The position numbers and the translations under genes were made by a program. Shown piece after piece: positions 1 to 8,627 of a stretch of 23,652 nt of DNA (the first letter of the stretch is position 1; each line of letters starts with the position of its first letter). Below the pieces are notes generated by a model that ran no database searches, was not told where the DNA came from, and was given only the letters and a program-made list of their open reading frames with translations. The stretch is taken from positions 1 through 23,652 of the forward strand of contig CAYHHI010000049.1 of assembly GCA_964356335.1 (NCBI GenBank). Reading direction: 5' to 3'. The DNA is from CAYHHI01 sp964356335 (GTDB taxonomy: Bacteria > Arandabacterota > Arandabacteria > Arandabacterales > Arandabacteraceae).

Positions 1-184
1 TCTTCGCCTCCACATCTGCCTTGCCCCATCCATAATCCACCTCCACCGTGTAGCCTTCCGCCGATTGGGGCAGCCCCACAAGCGGGAGCAGTGCAAGAAC
101 AACGACGATCGCGATTGCCGCCAGGCCGCGAACCAAGACTGCGCTAGCGAGGCAGTGGCTGAGGCAGTGACTGATGCTTTTCAC
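1..184 (-). CDS. N-terminal part of an exported protein of unknown function (truncated by window edge)
   Basis: The frame runs off the low-coordinate edge of the window, leaving 61 codons. It starts with GTG, whose GTGA overlaps the TGA stop of the upstream Wzi-like gene by four bases, suggesting translational coupling. An AGGGAG lies 12 bases before the start. The first 44 residues look like a signal peptide: a short N-terminus with Lys2, a long hydrophobic core around residues 21-38 (AIAIVVVLALLPLVG), then a small-residue region (LPQSAEG). No lipobox cysteine is visible at the end of the core, although Cys7 and Cys11 lie before it. The mature part begins near YTVEVDYGWGKADVEAK and is too short to classify. 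Its position after a putative outer-membrane barrel suggests a periplasmic or surface role. I do not recognise the family. Confidence 0.7.
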   Translation of the reverse strand, partial: MKSISHCLSHCLASAVLVRGLAAIAIVVVLALLPLVGLPQSAEGYTVEVDYGWGKADVEAK

Positions 185-1758
185 CATTGGGACATGCTCC
201 CTAGTGATTCCCGTGCAAACCGCAAGTTGTATATGAGATTCAAAATGAAATTCAATCCACTCCGGTCTTCGCCTCTGACGTTACCGATGCTCGTCTCGTT
301 AGACCATTCCACAGCCCCTCGGACCAGGAACACATAAGATGGTCTCCAGGAAACGTCAGCGCCCACAGTATGCACGGTCTCAACGGTGCCCGAGGGAAAC
401 TTGCCGGGGCGGCCCTTCTCGTCCTGAGGGTCAGATGCCCTGTCCTCTCCCTGACGCTTAAGCCCATAACCGATCCTGAGCTCGAGAGCGTCCTCCGGTG
501 CCCAGGAGGACCAGATGCCGAACCTGTCACCATCAGGTCCGTCAGGATAGCCCATGACCTTGCCTTCCTGCATGAATCTGTTCCAGGCGATTCTGTGGCC
601 GTAGGTCCTGTTGGCCACGCGAAAGTAGGAGCATCCCCAGTGGGCGGCATCCCCAAGTAAGGGATTCACGGCATTGAGACTGAGCCCGAAGCCCATCTCA
701 TTGGGCTCGCTTTTAAAATCAATCTGAAAATCGTCAACCATCACTTCGCCCCTCACCTCGGCACGCCCTGGAAAAAGCAACGAAAACCCCCCGTCAATAA
801 ATATATTATCGTTCCAATCTGAGTTCCACTGTTCTGCATAAAAAGGTGCCAGAGGATTGAGGTAGCCAAGTTCGAAGTCCCTTCCCTCACCGCCGTATAT
901 CACAGCCTCTGAGAGCGAGAGATCGAGCCGATGGCCGAGAAGTAGTTCAAGCTGGTGTGCCGACACAAAACGCCTGACCTTCACAGAACTGCAAGCCTTG
1001 GCATCCCACGGGTCCGCGTCACCCCTGCGCAGTTCCGAGTGAAAAGAGGTGAAAAGGAGATTCTTGCTCCGAATGGTGAATTTCAACATGTCCATGCTTG
1101 GGGAGACGCCGGAGAAGAGAAGCCCGAGCTGGCGTGATGCTCCCCAGCTCACCTCATCCCTCCCCATGAAGACTGAAAACCTGCCCTTATCATACCCGAT
1201 GCCGCCATAATCGCAACTCGCGCGCCAGCGCTCCTCCCAAGGCTGGGTCTCAACTTTATGATTGCCTGGGGCATTGGCTGTGACCCGAAGGGAGGTCCAC
1301 AGGCAGAGCCCCTCTTTTGTGTAGACGCGGAGTCCCGAGAGTAACTCAGGTTTGACCCGGCGGTCTTTCTCGAAGCGTGACCCCAACGCGGTGTCGAAAC
1401 TCCAAACCATATCAGCTGCCTTCTCAAAGGCGATTTCAGGAGCAAACTCCTGCCTCAGCATCCGACGGAGCCACTTGACCCTTGCGGTCTCATGCGACCC
1501 GCGGTCACGTTCTCCTTCAAGCCAGCGCGCCACATCGAGACGTTCATAAGGACCGGTCATGACAAAAAAGGGACATTCCCTACCGGCGAGTCTCAACTGA
1601 TCAAAATAGGGATAGACCCAACTCGCACTTGGCTCAGTTGGCGAAGCGTATGCGTCTGGCCACCCAGGTCCTAACAGCACCAGGAATGCCAGCCCCAGCA
1701 GTCTCCAATCGGGCAGTTTCAAGCCCGGCAGCCTCAAACCGAGGACGCGACTACGCAT
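181..1758 (-). CDS. Wzi-like outer-membrane beta-barrel protein (capsule-assembly Wzi family)
   Basis: This 525-residue protein has an N-terminal signal peptide (hydrophobic from about residue 20, likely cleavage after PDAYA near residue 38). The rest is rich in alternating polar and aromatic segments typical of beta-strands. The block at residues 185-218, with GRDEVSWG at 199-206 followed by LGLLFSG, resembles the signature of Wzi-family proteins, as does the later segment around 300-346 (NPLAPFYAEQW, then DDFQID at 342-347). The chain ends in Trp, a common feature of outer-membrane barrels. Wzi in E. coli is an 18-strand barrel that binds capsule at the cell surface. Here no capsule genes are nearby, so binding of another surface polysaccharide or a general porin-like role is equally possible. 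The start overlaps the end of comF by 25 bases, with a GGAGG ten bases upstream. The family assignment is by motif resemblance only. Confidence 0.65.
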   Translation of the reverse strand: MRSRVLGLRLPGLKLPDWRLLGLAFLVLLGPGWPDAYASPTEPSASWVYPYFDQLRLAGRECPFFVMTGPYERLDVARWLEGERDRGSHETARVKWLRRMLRQEFAPEIAFEKAADMVWSFDTALGSRFEKDRRVKPELLSGLRVYTKEGLCLWTSLRVTANAPGNHKVETQPWEERWRASCDYGGIGYDKGRFSVFMGRDEVSWGASRQLGLLFSGVSPSMDMLKFTIRSKNLLFTSFHSELRRGDADPWDAKACSSVKVRRFVSAHQLELLLGHRLDLSLSEAVIYGGEGRDFELGYLNPLAPFYAEQWNSDWNDNIFIDGGFSLLFPGRAEVRGEVMVDDFQIDFKSEPNEMGFGLSLNAVNPLLGDAAHWGCSYFRVANRTYGHRIAWNRFMQEGKVMGYPDGPDGDRFGIWSSWAPEDALELRIGYGLKRQGEDRASDPQDEKGRPGKFPSGTVETVHTVGADVSWRPSYVFLVRGAVEWSNETSIGNVRGEDRSGLNFILNLIYNLRFARESLGSMSQW

Positions 1759-2441
1759 GCTGATATGTCCTCCACTCCGTGATCGAGAAGTGCCTCAGCA
1801 CATGCTCGCAAGGTGGAACCGGTTGTTGCGACATCGTCAATAAGCACGACCCTCCGCGACCGAAGATCCGAGACGTCTCTCACCCGGAACGAACCGACAA
1901 CATTACGCAGACGGGCGTCTTTTTCAAGCGTTGTCTGAGAGGGCGTATTTCGCCTCTTTTGAAGCACCTTGGTAAGGACCCGTGCCTTCTTGAGCCGCCC
2001 CATGTGCCAGCTCAAGATCTCACTCTGATTGTAACCCCTCTCCCTCCTCTTGGCAGGATGGATGGGCACAGGCACAATAACGGCGTCAGAGGAAAGCTCA
2101 TCCCCTGCGCCCAGCCACAGGAACTGAACCAGGAACGTGGCAAGACTGGGTTTGTCAGAATACTTCATTTCCCAAATCATTCTCGAAACCAAAGGAGTGT
2201 ACTCAAGCGCGTAGTGCACTCGAAGGCACCTGCCATCCTTGATGGGAACGAGCCTCGAGCGTGGATGCGCGCTCATTGAAACAACCAGGCTACATCTTGC
2301 GCAGATCCAAGTCTCCCAGGAGGCGAGCTGCTTTTCGCACACCACGCACAGAGGCGGGATCACGAGCGAGAGAGCCGCCCGCGCCAGCGCTCCCAGCTCG
2401 CCCGCAAGAGGCTCAGGATTTCCTCTCTGCCCTGTTCTCAT
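1734..2441 (-). CDS. comF: ComF-family phosphoribosyltransferase-like protein
   Basis: This 235-residue protein has the two ComF hallmarks. One is an N-terminal four-cysteine zinc-binding site (C32xxC35 and C47xxC50). The other is a C-terminal phosphoribosyltransferase PRPP loop at about 198-211 (VVLIDDVATTGSTL). The conserved middle block VPVPIHPAKRRERGYNQSE at about 123-141 is also typical. ComF proteins are needed for uptake of single-stranded DNA in naturally competent bacteria, but many non-competent species carry them, and the substrate is not settled. No other competence gene is present here. The gene overlaps lgt by 29 bases upstream and the Wzi-like gene by 25 bases downstream. Length fits the family. 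Confidence 0.92.
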   Translation of the reverse strand: MRTGQRGNPEPLAGELGALARAALSLVIPPLCVVCEKQLASWETWICARCSLVVSMSAHPRSRLVPIKDGRCLRVHYALEYTPLVSRMIWEMKYSDKPSLATFLVQFLWLGAGDELSSDAVIVPVPIHPAKRRERGYNQSEILSWHMGRLKKARVLTKVLQKRRNTPSQTTLEKDARLRNVVGSFRVRDVSDLRSRRVVLIDDVATTGSTLRACAEALLDHGVEDISACVVASSV

Positions 2442-3213
2442 CTGCCCTACCCCTCCCTACTGATCTCCGGATAAGCGCCAAGCCCGTCGCCAACATCACC
2501 AAACTCACGATCTGATTCCACGTGATGCTCACCGGTCCGATATACATGCCGCTCTCATAGTAACGCAGGTAATCGATCACGAACCGCCAACTCCCATAGA
2601 GAACCAAGAAGGAGAAGAAAACCGTGCCTCTGGGATGCCCTCTCTTAAGCAGTCGTTTGAGGAAGAGGAAAATCGCGACGTTTGCAATCGAGGAGTAAAT
2701 TTGAGTGGGATGTACAGCCTTCCCGGCCATTACCCAGCCTGCCTGACAATCAGGAGGAAACACACAAGCCCAGGGCAGAGTGGATTCCTTCCCAAAACAA
2801 CACCCATTGAGGAAGCATCCGATTCTTGCTATGGCAATTCCGAGTGCTATCTGCGGAGCGACAATGTCTGCGACTTCAAGCACAGGCAAGCCTTTCCGCC
2901 AAAGGTATGCCATGCCAAAGCCTATGCCTGCAATCAGGCCTCCATAAAAAGTAAGCCCACCCTCCCACACTCTGAATATGCCAATCCTGTCCTGCTGGTA
3001 TTCACTGAAATGCGTGATCACGTACAGGAGACGCGAACCAACCAGTGAGGCGACCAGCACAACAAGTCCCATATCAAGGATCCTATTGGCGTCCAGGCCG
3101 CGCCTCTTGGCAGTCCGGGCCGAGAGCTCGATGCCTAGCCAGAAAGCCACAACCAGCATCACACCATAGGAGCGGATCGCAAGCGGGCCCAGATCGACGA
3201 TTGTTCTATGCAT
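2413..3213 (-). CDS. lgt: Prolipoprotein diacylglyceryl transferase
   Basis: Lgt transfers diacylglycerol from phosphatidylglycerol to the lipobox cysteine of preprolipoproteins in the inner membrane, the first step of lipoprotein maturation. The 266-residue protein has several hydrophobic segments (about 15-30, 48-66, 88-104, 117-130, 180-190, 198-215, 232-248). It carries the Lgt signature RIGCFLNGCCFG at residues 130-141, which contains the essential Arg. WEGGLTFYGGLIAG (83-96) and HPTQIYSS are further family blocks. It begins six bases after the rodA stop, and its 3' end overlaps comF. lnt, the last enzyme of the same pathway, lies far upstream on the same strand; lspA is not in the window. 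Confidence 0.96.
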   Translation of the reverse strand: MHRTIVDLGPLAIRSYGVMLVVAFWLGIELSARTAKRRGLDANRILDMGLVVLVASLVGSRLLYVITHFSEYQQDRIGIFRVWEGGLTFYGGLIAGIGFGMAYLWRKGLPVLEVADIVAPQIALGIAIARIGCFLNGCCFGKESTLPWACVFPPDCQAGWVMAGKAVHPTQIYSSIANVAIFLFLKRLLKRGHPRGTVFFSFLVLYGSWRFVIDYLRYYESGMYIGPVSITWNQIVSLVMLATGLALIRRSVGRGRADENRAERKS

Positions 3214-3219
3214 TGCTGG

Positions 3220-4413
3220 TCAGTATCCCCGTCCTGCGGCATAGGCCGAAAGCACGGCCCCCATCATGCCCAGGAGCACTATTATCGAGGAGCCGCCGTA
3301 GCTCAAGAAGGGAAGGGTCAGTCCCGTAACCGGTATCATGCCAAGATTCATGCCCACGTTGATCAGTGCCTGAATCAGAATCAAACTCGCAAAACCAAAG
3401 CAGAGATATGTGGTAAACCGGTCTCTTGCCAATCTGGCGACGTCGAAGACCTTGATGATCACATACATGAGAAGAGCGAGCACTACCGCGCATGCGATGA
3501 AACCCATCTCCTCACCTATTACGGAGAAGATGAAGTCGGTGTGCTGCTCCGGGACCAGGCCCAGCGCCTTCTGAGTTCCTTTGAAAAGGCCTTTGCCAAC
3601 GAGGCCGCCCGAGCCCACGGCGATCTTCGACTGAATCGTCTGGAATCCCGCTCCGTGCCTGTAAGCCTCAGGATCAAGGAACGCCTGGATGCGCTGACGC
3701 TGATACGGCTCGAGACCCATCCAGATCCTGGGTGCAAGCGATCCCACCAGGAAGTTTATTCCGAAGACAAGGGCAACCAGCGAGGTCTTGAACCTGGCGA
3801 GCATCACCACCGTGATGAGGAAAACGATGAATACAATCCAGGCCACTATCTCGTGCGCGGATATCATTGCAAGAAACGGGCTCACCAGGAAAGCCAGATA
3901 GAGCGGATCGAGCCCGGCCGCATAGAGCATGGGAAAGGCGATGAAGGCAAGAACGAGGGCCGTTCCCATGTCGGGTTCATAGAGGATCAGAATGGCGGGC
4001 AGGCCTACGATAGCAAACACCACAAGCACACCTCGTATTGAATCCCCGATGGCTTTTCTAGCCGAAAGATACCGCGCCAAGAAGAGGATAGTCGCTATCT
4101 TGGCAAACTCGGACGGCTGGAAACTGATGAAACCAAGGTTGAACCACCGCTTTGCCCCATGGGGCCCGCCGCCCACTGCCAGCACCAGCACCAGCATGAG
4201 CACCGCGCCAGCGTAGATGATCGGTGAGAAGGCTTCAAGGGTCTTGGTTCTCACGAGCGACATCCCGAACATTGCGCCCAGGCCGATGCCAACCCAGACC
4301 GCCTGTTTAATGGCATAAGAGGCCCCTGCTTCGTACATGCTGGCACTATAGATGGCAATCAGGCTGAAGCCTATGAGCGCCATCACACTTATCATGAGGG
4401 GTCTCTGGAACAT
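3220..4413 (-). CDS. rodA: Rod-shape-determining SEDS glycosyltransferase RodA
   Basis: RodA polymerises lipid II into glycan strands in the inner membrane, paired with the class B transpeptidase PBP2 for lateral wall growth. The protein is about 397 residues and highly hydrophobic, with roughly ten membrane segments. SEDS blocks visible are GAKRWFNLG followed by FQPSEFAK (near 86-105), EPDMGTALV (near 146-155) and the loop containing PEQHTDFIFSVIGEE near residue 290, whose Asp matches the catalytic Asp of RodA. HTDFIF favours RodA or FtsW over unrelated permeases, and the neighbouring mrdA decides for RodA. I chose ATG at 4413 because a GGAG precedes it by five bases. GTG at 4419, which overlaps the mrdA stop as GTGA, is the alternative. 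Confidence 0.95.
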   Translation of the reverse strand: MFQRPLMISVMALIGFSLIAIYSASMYEAGASYAIKQAVWVGIGLGAMFGMSLVRTKTLEAFSPIIYAGAVLMLVLVLAVGGGPHGAKRWFNLGFISFQPSEFAKIATILFLARYLSARKAIGDSIRGVLVVFAIVGLPAILILYEPDMGTALVLAFIAFPMLYAAGLDPLYLAFLVSPFLAMISAHEIVAWIVFIVFLITVVMLARFKTSLVALVFGINFLVGSLAPRIWMGLEPYQRQRIQAFLDPEAYRHGAGFQTIQSKIAVGSGGLVGKGLFKGTQKALGLVPEQHTDFIFSVIGEEMGFIACAVVLALLMYVIIKVFDVARLARDRFTTYLCFGFASLILIQALINVGMNLGMIPVTGLTLPFLSYGGSSIIVLLGMMGAVLSAYAAGRGY

Positions 4414-4415
4414 GG

Positions 4416-6236
4416 TCACTCCAGACCTGCAACTTCCTGGGCTTTCTCGTGGGTTGAATCCGGCTGCTCTTGCTGGTCTTCAATGTGATAGTAATGCTCG
4501 ATCAGCTGACGCGCGATGGGGGCCCCTATAGCCCCGCCGTGGCCGGCATTCTCAAGCATCACACAGATCGCCACCTCTGGATCTTCATACGGGGCGAAGC
4601 ACACAAACCATGCGTGGTCGTCGCCGTGCGGATTCTGGGCCGTGCCGGTCTTGCCAGCCACCTTGATGCCTTCAACCCTTGCACCCCTGCCCGTACCCTG
4701 GGGACTCTCACAGACGCTGAGCATTGCCCGCCTCAAGATCTCGACGGTCGACCGCGACATCGGCAGAGTCACCAATCTCCTCTCAGGAACAAACGACCCG
4801 TCATCCGATTCGATTCCTGCGACACAGGCTGGAGGATAGTATTTACCCCAATTCGCCACACCGCACACGAACGAGAGCATTTCGATCGGTGTGACAAGCA
4901 TTTCTCCCTGCCCGATGGCGAGATTGAGCATCACTCCCCTTGACCATTTGCCTCTGCCGTATCTTGAATCGTAGTAAGATCGGCTGGGGACAAGGCCTTT
5001 CATCTCACCAGGAAGATCGATGCCGGTGAGCTCGTTCAGGTGCCATTTCTCGCTCCAGGTCGTGAATCGGTCGAGACCCAGTCTTTCACCCAGCTGATAG
5101 AAATAGACATCGCAGGACACGGTGATGGCGTCGACGAGATTTCTGGTGCCGTGACCATCCTTCTTCCAGCATGCGAAGACGCGATTGCCGAACTTGAGAG
5201 AGCCCACACACGGTCTGAAGCACGAACTCTCGCCGACAACACCCGCTTCAAGGGCAGCACCCGCCGTCACTATCTTATATGTGGAGCCAGGCGGATAAGC
5301 ACTCTGAATGGCTCGATTCACAAGGGGCTTCTCATCGCTTCCTACCAGCTCGCCCCAATCCGCACTCGAAATGCCGGCTGCAAAGAGCGCCGGATCATAG
5401 GCCGGAGAACTCGCCAGCGCCAGCACGCCGCCAGTCTTCGTGTCCATCATGATTACTGAGCCGCGCTCTCCGATCAAGAGCGTCTCGGCAAGCCGCTGAA
5501 GGCCGCCGTCAGCGTAAAGGACGACTCTCATGCCCCGCTTGGGGCTCCTTGCAGGCAATTCCGCCAGGTCCGCGGGACTGGAGCCGCCGGTGACACTGAA
5601 CTTCATGAACTTGAGGCCGTCTTGCCCGGCAAGGTATGCCTCATAGAGTTTCTCGATACCCGCCTTGCCCACAAGATCTCCGGAGGCGCATGCACGTCCG
5701 CTCGCCTCTATCTCCCGCTGAGTGACCTCACCGAGGTAGCCCACGAGATGAGCGAAGGCTATACCTGCAGGATAGCATCTTACCGGCTCCGAAACGACCA
5801 TCACATCAGGCAGCTCTGCGAAATCCTCTTCCACCCGGCTCACCGTTGCAAAGTCCACATCTCTGACGACCGCAGTGGGCCTGAAAGACATGGCGCTCCC
5901 CCTGAGCCTGGACAGGATCGTCTCTTCATCAACGCCCAGTATCTGGCCCAAGGCTCCTATTTCCTCCCGATTGTGCAGCAAGAGCCGCGGAATGCCACAA
6001 ATGGAGAAGGACTGCCTCGAACCGGCAATCACCTGGCCTTCACAGTCGACGATGTCACCTCTGGGTGCCTTGATGGCGACTTGAACGATGTAGTTCTGCT
6101 TCGAAAGACCGACATAGTGCGAGCCCCTGATGATCTGAAGGAAAAAGAGACGCCCACCGAGCACCAAGAAGACCGCAATAGTCAGCAGGGTCGCCACCTT
6201 GGTCGGGGCAACAGTAACACTGCCTGAGTTTCTCAT
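4416..6236 (-). CDS. mrdA: Penicillin-binding protein 2, peptidoglycan D,D-transpeptidase
   Basis: This class B PBP crosslinks peptidoglycan during cell elongation as partner of RodA. The 606-residue protein has one N-terminal membrane anchor (about 13-33), then a dimerisation region containing the PRGDI block (58-62). The transpeptidase domain carries all three catalytic motifs: S318TYK with the acylated Ser, S374CD (the SxN-equivalent motif; SCD is common in PBP2) and K529TG. Length is close to E. coli PBP2 (633). The C-terminal tail is Gln/Glu-rich (about 586-606). The gene sits between mreD (17-base gap) and rodA, the classic elongasome order. A GAGGT lies 12 bases before the ATG, a rather long spacing. 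Confidence 0.96.
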   Translation of the reverse strand: MRNSGSVTVAPTKVATLLTIAVFLVLGGRLFFLQIIRGSHYVGLSKQNYIVQVAIKAPRGDIVDCEGQVIAGSRQSFSICGIPRLLLHNREEIGALGQILGVDEETILSRLRGSAMSFRPTAVVRDVDFATVSRVEEDFAELPDVMVVSEPVRCYPAGIAFAHLVGYLGEVTQREIEASGRACASGDLVGKAGIEKLYEAYLAGQDGLKFMKFSVTGGSSPADLAELPARSPKRGMRVVLYADGGLQRLAETLLIGERGSVIMMDTKTGGVLALASSPAYDPALFAAGISSADWGELVGSDEKPLVNRAIQSAYPPGSTYKIVTAGAALEAGVVGESSCFRPCVGSLKFGNRVFACWKKDGHGTRNLVDAITVSCDVYFYQLGERLGLDRFTTWSEKWHLNELTGIDLPGEMKGLVPSRSYYDSRYGRGKWSRGVMLNLAIGQGEMLVTPIEMLSFVCGVANWGKYYPPACVAGIESDDGSFVPERRLVTLPMSRSTVEILRRAMLSVCESPQGTGRGARVEGIKVAGKTGTAQNPHGDDHAWFVCFAPYEDPEVAICVMLENAGHGGAIGAPIARQLIEHYYHIEDQQEQPDSTHEKAQEVAGLE

Positions 6237-6253
6237 GCTATATTGTGAACCTC

Positions 6254-6730
6254 TTACACCAGAAGCCTCAAGCCGAATATCCTCTCAAGAATCGTCACCA
6301 GGGCCACGCCGACAACACCGGTATAGAGCGCGCCAGGAAGTGACCACCGGAGAAGCTCACCGACGAAATCCGCCGGCACCGACCACACCAGATTGATGCT
6401 GTCGAAAACCGCCACACTCGCGAAGATTATGAGTAACTGCACGAGATAGTTCTCGTACATGATCTTGGTGCCGTACCTTCCGACCAAGAATCCCACTATG
6501 GTCCCGGCCAGCGGCAGCGAAGCCATCGTCGTGGATATTATGGCGAACTGCGCCAGGCCTACCAGGAAGCCTACAATCGATCCGACCACGGCACCGAAGG
6601 CGAGGGACATATACACGAGCACAATGAGGACGGCATCGGGCCTTACACCAAATACCTCAATCTTGCTGAAGACCGTGACCTCGAGGATGATCGCCACGAA
6701 CATGAAGAGCCAGAGGAACGACCTCCGCAT
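6254..6730 (-). CDS. mreD: Rod-shape-determining membrane protein MreD
   Basis: MreD is an inner-membrane component of the elongasome that acts with MreC. I place the start at the ATG whose A is shared with the mreC stop (TGATG), giving 158 residues beginning MRRSFLWLFMF. An open frame continues further upstream but lies inside mreC and has no family support. The protein is almost wholly hydrophobic, with about five membrane segments, a family trait, and contains RPDAVLIVLVYMSLAFG and VGFLVGLAQ-type stretches typical of MreD. An in-frame GGAGGT about nine bases before the ATG supports this start. Assignment relies on hydropathy, length and position between mreC and mrdA. Confidence 0.9.
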   Translation of the reverse strand: MRRSFLWLFMFVAIILEVTVFSKIEVFGVRPDAVLIVLVYMSLAFGAVVGSIVGFLVGLAQFAIISTTMASLPLAGTIVGFLVGRYGTKIMYENYLVQLLIIFASVAVFDSINLVWSVPADFVGELLRWSLPGALYTGVVGVALVTILERIFGLRLLV

Positions 6731-7566
6731 CAGCGGCTTACCTCCACACTTCCCATATTCTCGGGCACAATCGCCGACTCGGACGGCCTTGCCATCAGTA
6801 TGAAGACCTCCTCGAGGCGATTGAAATCCACAAATGAGTTTACCTCGAGTGAAAGCGAGAACTTCTCGGGATCCTCGTAGATGTGCTTCACCTCTCCGAT
6901 CAGGATCCCCTTGGGGACGACCGAACCGAGCCCCGAAGATATGACCGTGTCGCCGGGCTGGACGTCGGCATCGGGTGCCACCCATTCCATGAAGATCTTG
7001 CCGTCGGTCCGGGCTCTGAGGATGCCCGTAAAGCGACTGTACTGGAGGCTAGCACTCACGCGGCTTCCGGGGTCCACTATCCTCTTAATCGTCGACATGT
7101 TCTCGCCGACTCGCACCACTAGCCCCACGAGCCCGTCGGGAGAAATGACGGTCATGTTCCGGGTGAGTCCGGCATCATAGCCTCTGTCGATTATGATGCC
7201 GCCACCCAAACGTTCGTCGACCTCGGCCACGACCCGGGAGGGCTTCAAGGGCGCCGGCGAGACATCTCTGAACTCGAGCAGTTCCCTCAACCGGTCAATC
7301 TCATGCACCTGCTCGCGCAACATCATGTTCTCGCTCGAGACCTCGGCGAGCCTTGCCCTCAGCACATGATTCTCGTCGAAGACGAAAGCGAGGTTCATCA
7401 GCTTGTAGGAAAGCGCTTCAAACGGAACGAAGGCATATCCGAGGACGCGCGCGACCGGGTTGACGCCGGCGATCTGGCCCACCGCCATTATGCCTATCGA
7501 GATCACCGCGAGGAGAATGAAGATGGGGAAATCCTTTTGCCAGAGCACATTCCACGAGAGTCTCAT
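6730..7566 (-). CDS. mreC: Rod-shape-determining protein MreC
   Basis: MreC is a bitopic scaffold that links MreB to PBP2/RodA. In this 278-residue protein a short cytoplasmic N-terminus is followed by a membrane segment at about 14-32 and a predicted coiled coil at about 64-98 (repeated Leu with acidic and basic residues). The periplasmic beta-domain follows, with family blocks GYDAGLTRNMTVISPDGLVG (129-148) and PGDTVISSGLGSVVPKGILIG (204-224). The start is taken as ATG at 7566; TTG at 7569, directly after the mreB stop, is also in frame. The stop shares one base with the mreD start. Confidence 0.95.
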   Translation of the reverse strand: MRLSWNVLWQKDFPIFILLAVISIGIMAVGQIAGVNPVARVLGYAFVPFEALSYKLMNLAFVFDENHVLRARLAEVSSENMMLREQVHEIDRLRELLEFRDVSPAPLKPSRVVAEVDERLGGGIIIDRGYDAGLTRNMTVISPDGLVGLVVRVGENMSTIKRIVDPGSRVSASLQYSRFTGILRARTDGKIFMEWVAPDADVQPGDTVISSGLGSVVPKGILIGEVKHIYEDPEKFSLSLEVNSFVDFNRLEEVFILMARPSESAIVPENMGSVEVSR

Positions 7567-7569
7567 CAA

Positions 7570-8613
7570 CTACCATATCCTTCTCGACTTCATAAGTAGT
7601 TTCTCGTATTTCTCTGGGTTCTCAAGCGCCTTGTATGCACCGAGCACCACTGACTTCAGGGGATCCTCCACAACATAGATGGGCAGATTGGTCTCCTGCC
7701 TCAAGAGCTCGTCGAAACCGTGCAGGAGTGATCCACCACCGGTCATCAGGATGCCCTTGTCAACTATGTCCGCGGCGAGTTCAGGTGGGGTTTTCTCCAG
7801 CGAGAGCTTCAAGGCTCCGATTATCTGGCCTATGGGCTCTTGCAAGGCCTCGACGACCTCACGCTGGGATATCTTCACGATCCTGGGCACACCCTTTACA
7901 AGGTCCCTGCCTCTTACTTCGTATTCGTCGTCAGCGACCACCTGCGCTGCCCCGATTGAGATCTTTATCCTTTCAGCCGTCTGTTCACCTATCAAGAGGC
8001 CGTAGTTGCGCTTGATGTGCTGCATTATGGCTTCATCCATCTCGTCGCCGCCTATCCTGATCGTCGTGACATCTACGATGCCGTTCAATGCAATCACCGC
8101 GATCTCCGTTGTACCGCCGCCGATATCAATGATCATGTTACCGGCCGGCTTATCGATCGGTAGGCCCACTCCGATCGCGGCAGCGATGGGTTCCGCGATC
8201 AGATAGACTTCTCTCGCGCCCGCATGCTCCGCGGAATCCCGGACGGCCCTCCGCTCGACTTCGGTTATGCCGGATGGCACGGAGATTATTACGCGCGGCC
8301 GAACAATCTTGGCCAAGAAACGGTCACCCATCACCCGCCAGATGAACTCGCGCAGCATTATCTCGCTTATCTCGAAATCGGCGATCACGCCGTCCTTCAT
8401 CGGCCGGATGGCGATCACCTCGTTGGGAGTTCGGCCAAGCATCTCCTTGGCCTGCTTGCCGACGGCAAGAACCTTGTTGGTGCTGCGTTCGATCGCCACA
8501 ACCGAAGGCTCATCCAGAACAATGCCCTTTCCCCTCACACAGACAAGCGTGTTGGCAGTGCCAAGATCTATCGCGATATCGTTCGTGAAGATTCTGCTGA
8601 GCCCGAGGCCCAT
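7570..8613 (-). CDS. mreB: Actin-like cell-shape protein MreB
   Basis: MreB forms ATP-dependent membrane-associated filaments that direct lateral wall synthesis. The 347-residue protein has the actin-fold nucleotide motifs in order: phosphate-1 DLGTANTLV at 16-24, phosphate-2 DIGGGTTE at 163-170 and the adenosine motif TGGGSLLHG at 291-299. The N-terminal MGLGLSRIF may be the short amphipathic membrane-binding segment seen in other MreBs. Length is standard. A strong ribosome-binding site (AGGAGG) precedes the ATG, and the gene begins nine bases after radC. It heads the mreBCD-mrdA-rodA block. Confidence 0.98.
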   Translation of the reverse strand: MGLGLSRIFTNDIAIDLGTANTLVCVRGKGIVLDEPSVVAIERSTNKVLAVGKQAKEMLGRTPNEVIAIRPMKDGVIADFEISEIMLREFIWRVMGDRFLAKIVRPRVIISVPSGITEVERRAVRDSAEHAGAREVYLIAEPIAAAIGVGLPIDKPAGNMIIDIGGGTTEIAVIALNGIVDVTTIRIGGDEMDEAIMQHIKRNYGLLIGEQTAERIKISIGAAQVVADDEYEVRGRDLVKGVPRIVKISQREVVEALQEPIGQIIGALKLSLEKTPPELAADIVDKGILMTGGGSLLHGFDELLRQETNLPIYVVEDPLKSVVLGAYKALENPEKYEKLLMKSRRIW

Positions 8614-8616
8614 GAT

Positions 8617-8627
8617 TTCCTCCTAGA
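8617..8627 (-). promoter_or_regulatory. Strong Shine-Dalgarno site of mreB
   Basis: On the minus strand TAGGAGGAAATC runs directly into the mreB ATG, giving AGGAGG at near-ideal spacing. It overlaps the end of radC (the stop codon is part of the TAG). It is among the best ribosome-binding sites in the window, in keeping with the high level at which MreB is usually made. Confidence 0.7.

Noticed and set aside
3208..4041. Long plus-strand open frame (277 codons) opposite rodA
   Set aside because: It is antisense to a well-supported RodA, is rich in His/Glu/Arg as expected for an antisense shadow, and shows no recognisable domain.
6731..6985. A longer reading of mreD starting at 6985
   Set aside because: The extra residues lie wholly inside mreC, are not membrane-like and lack family support. 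The ATG that shares a base with the mreC stop gives the usual MreD length.
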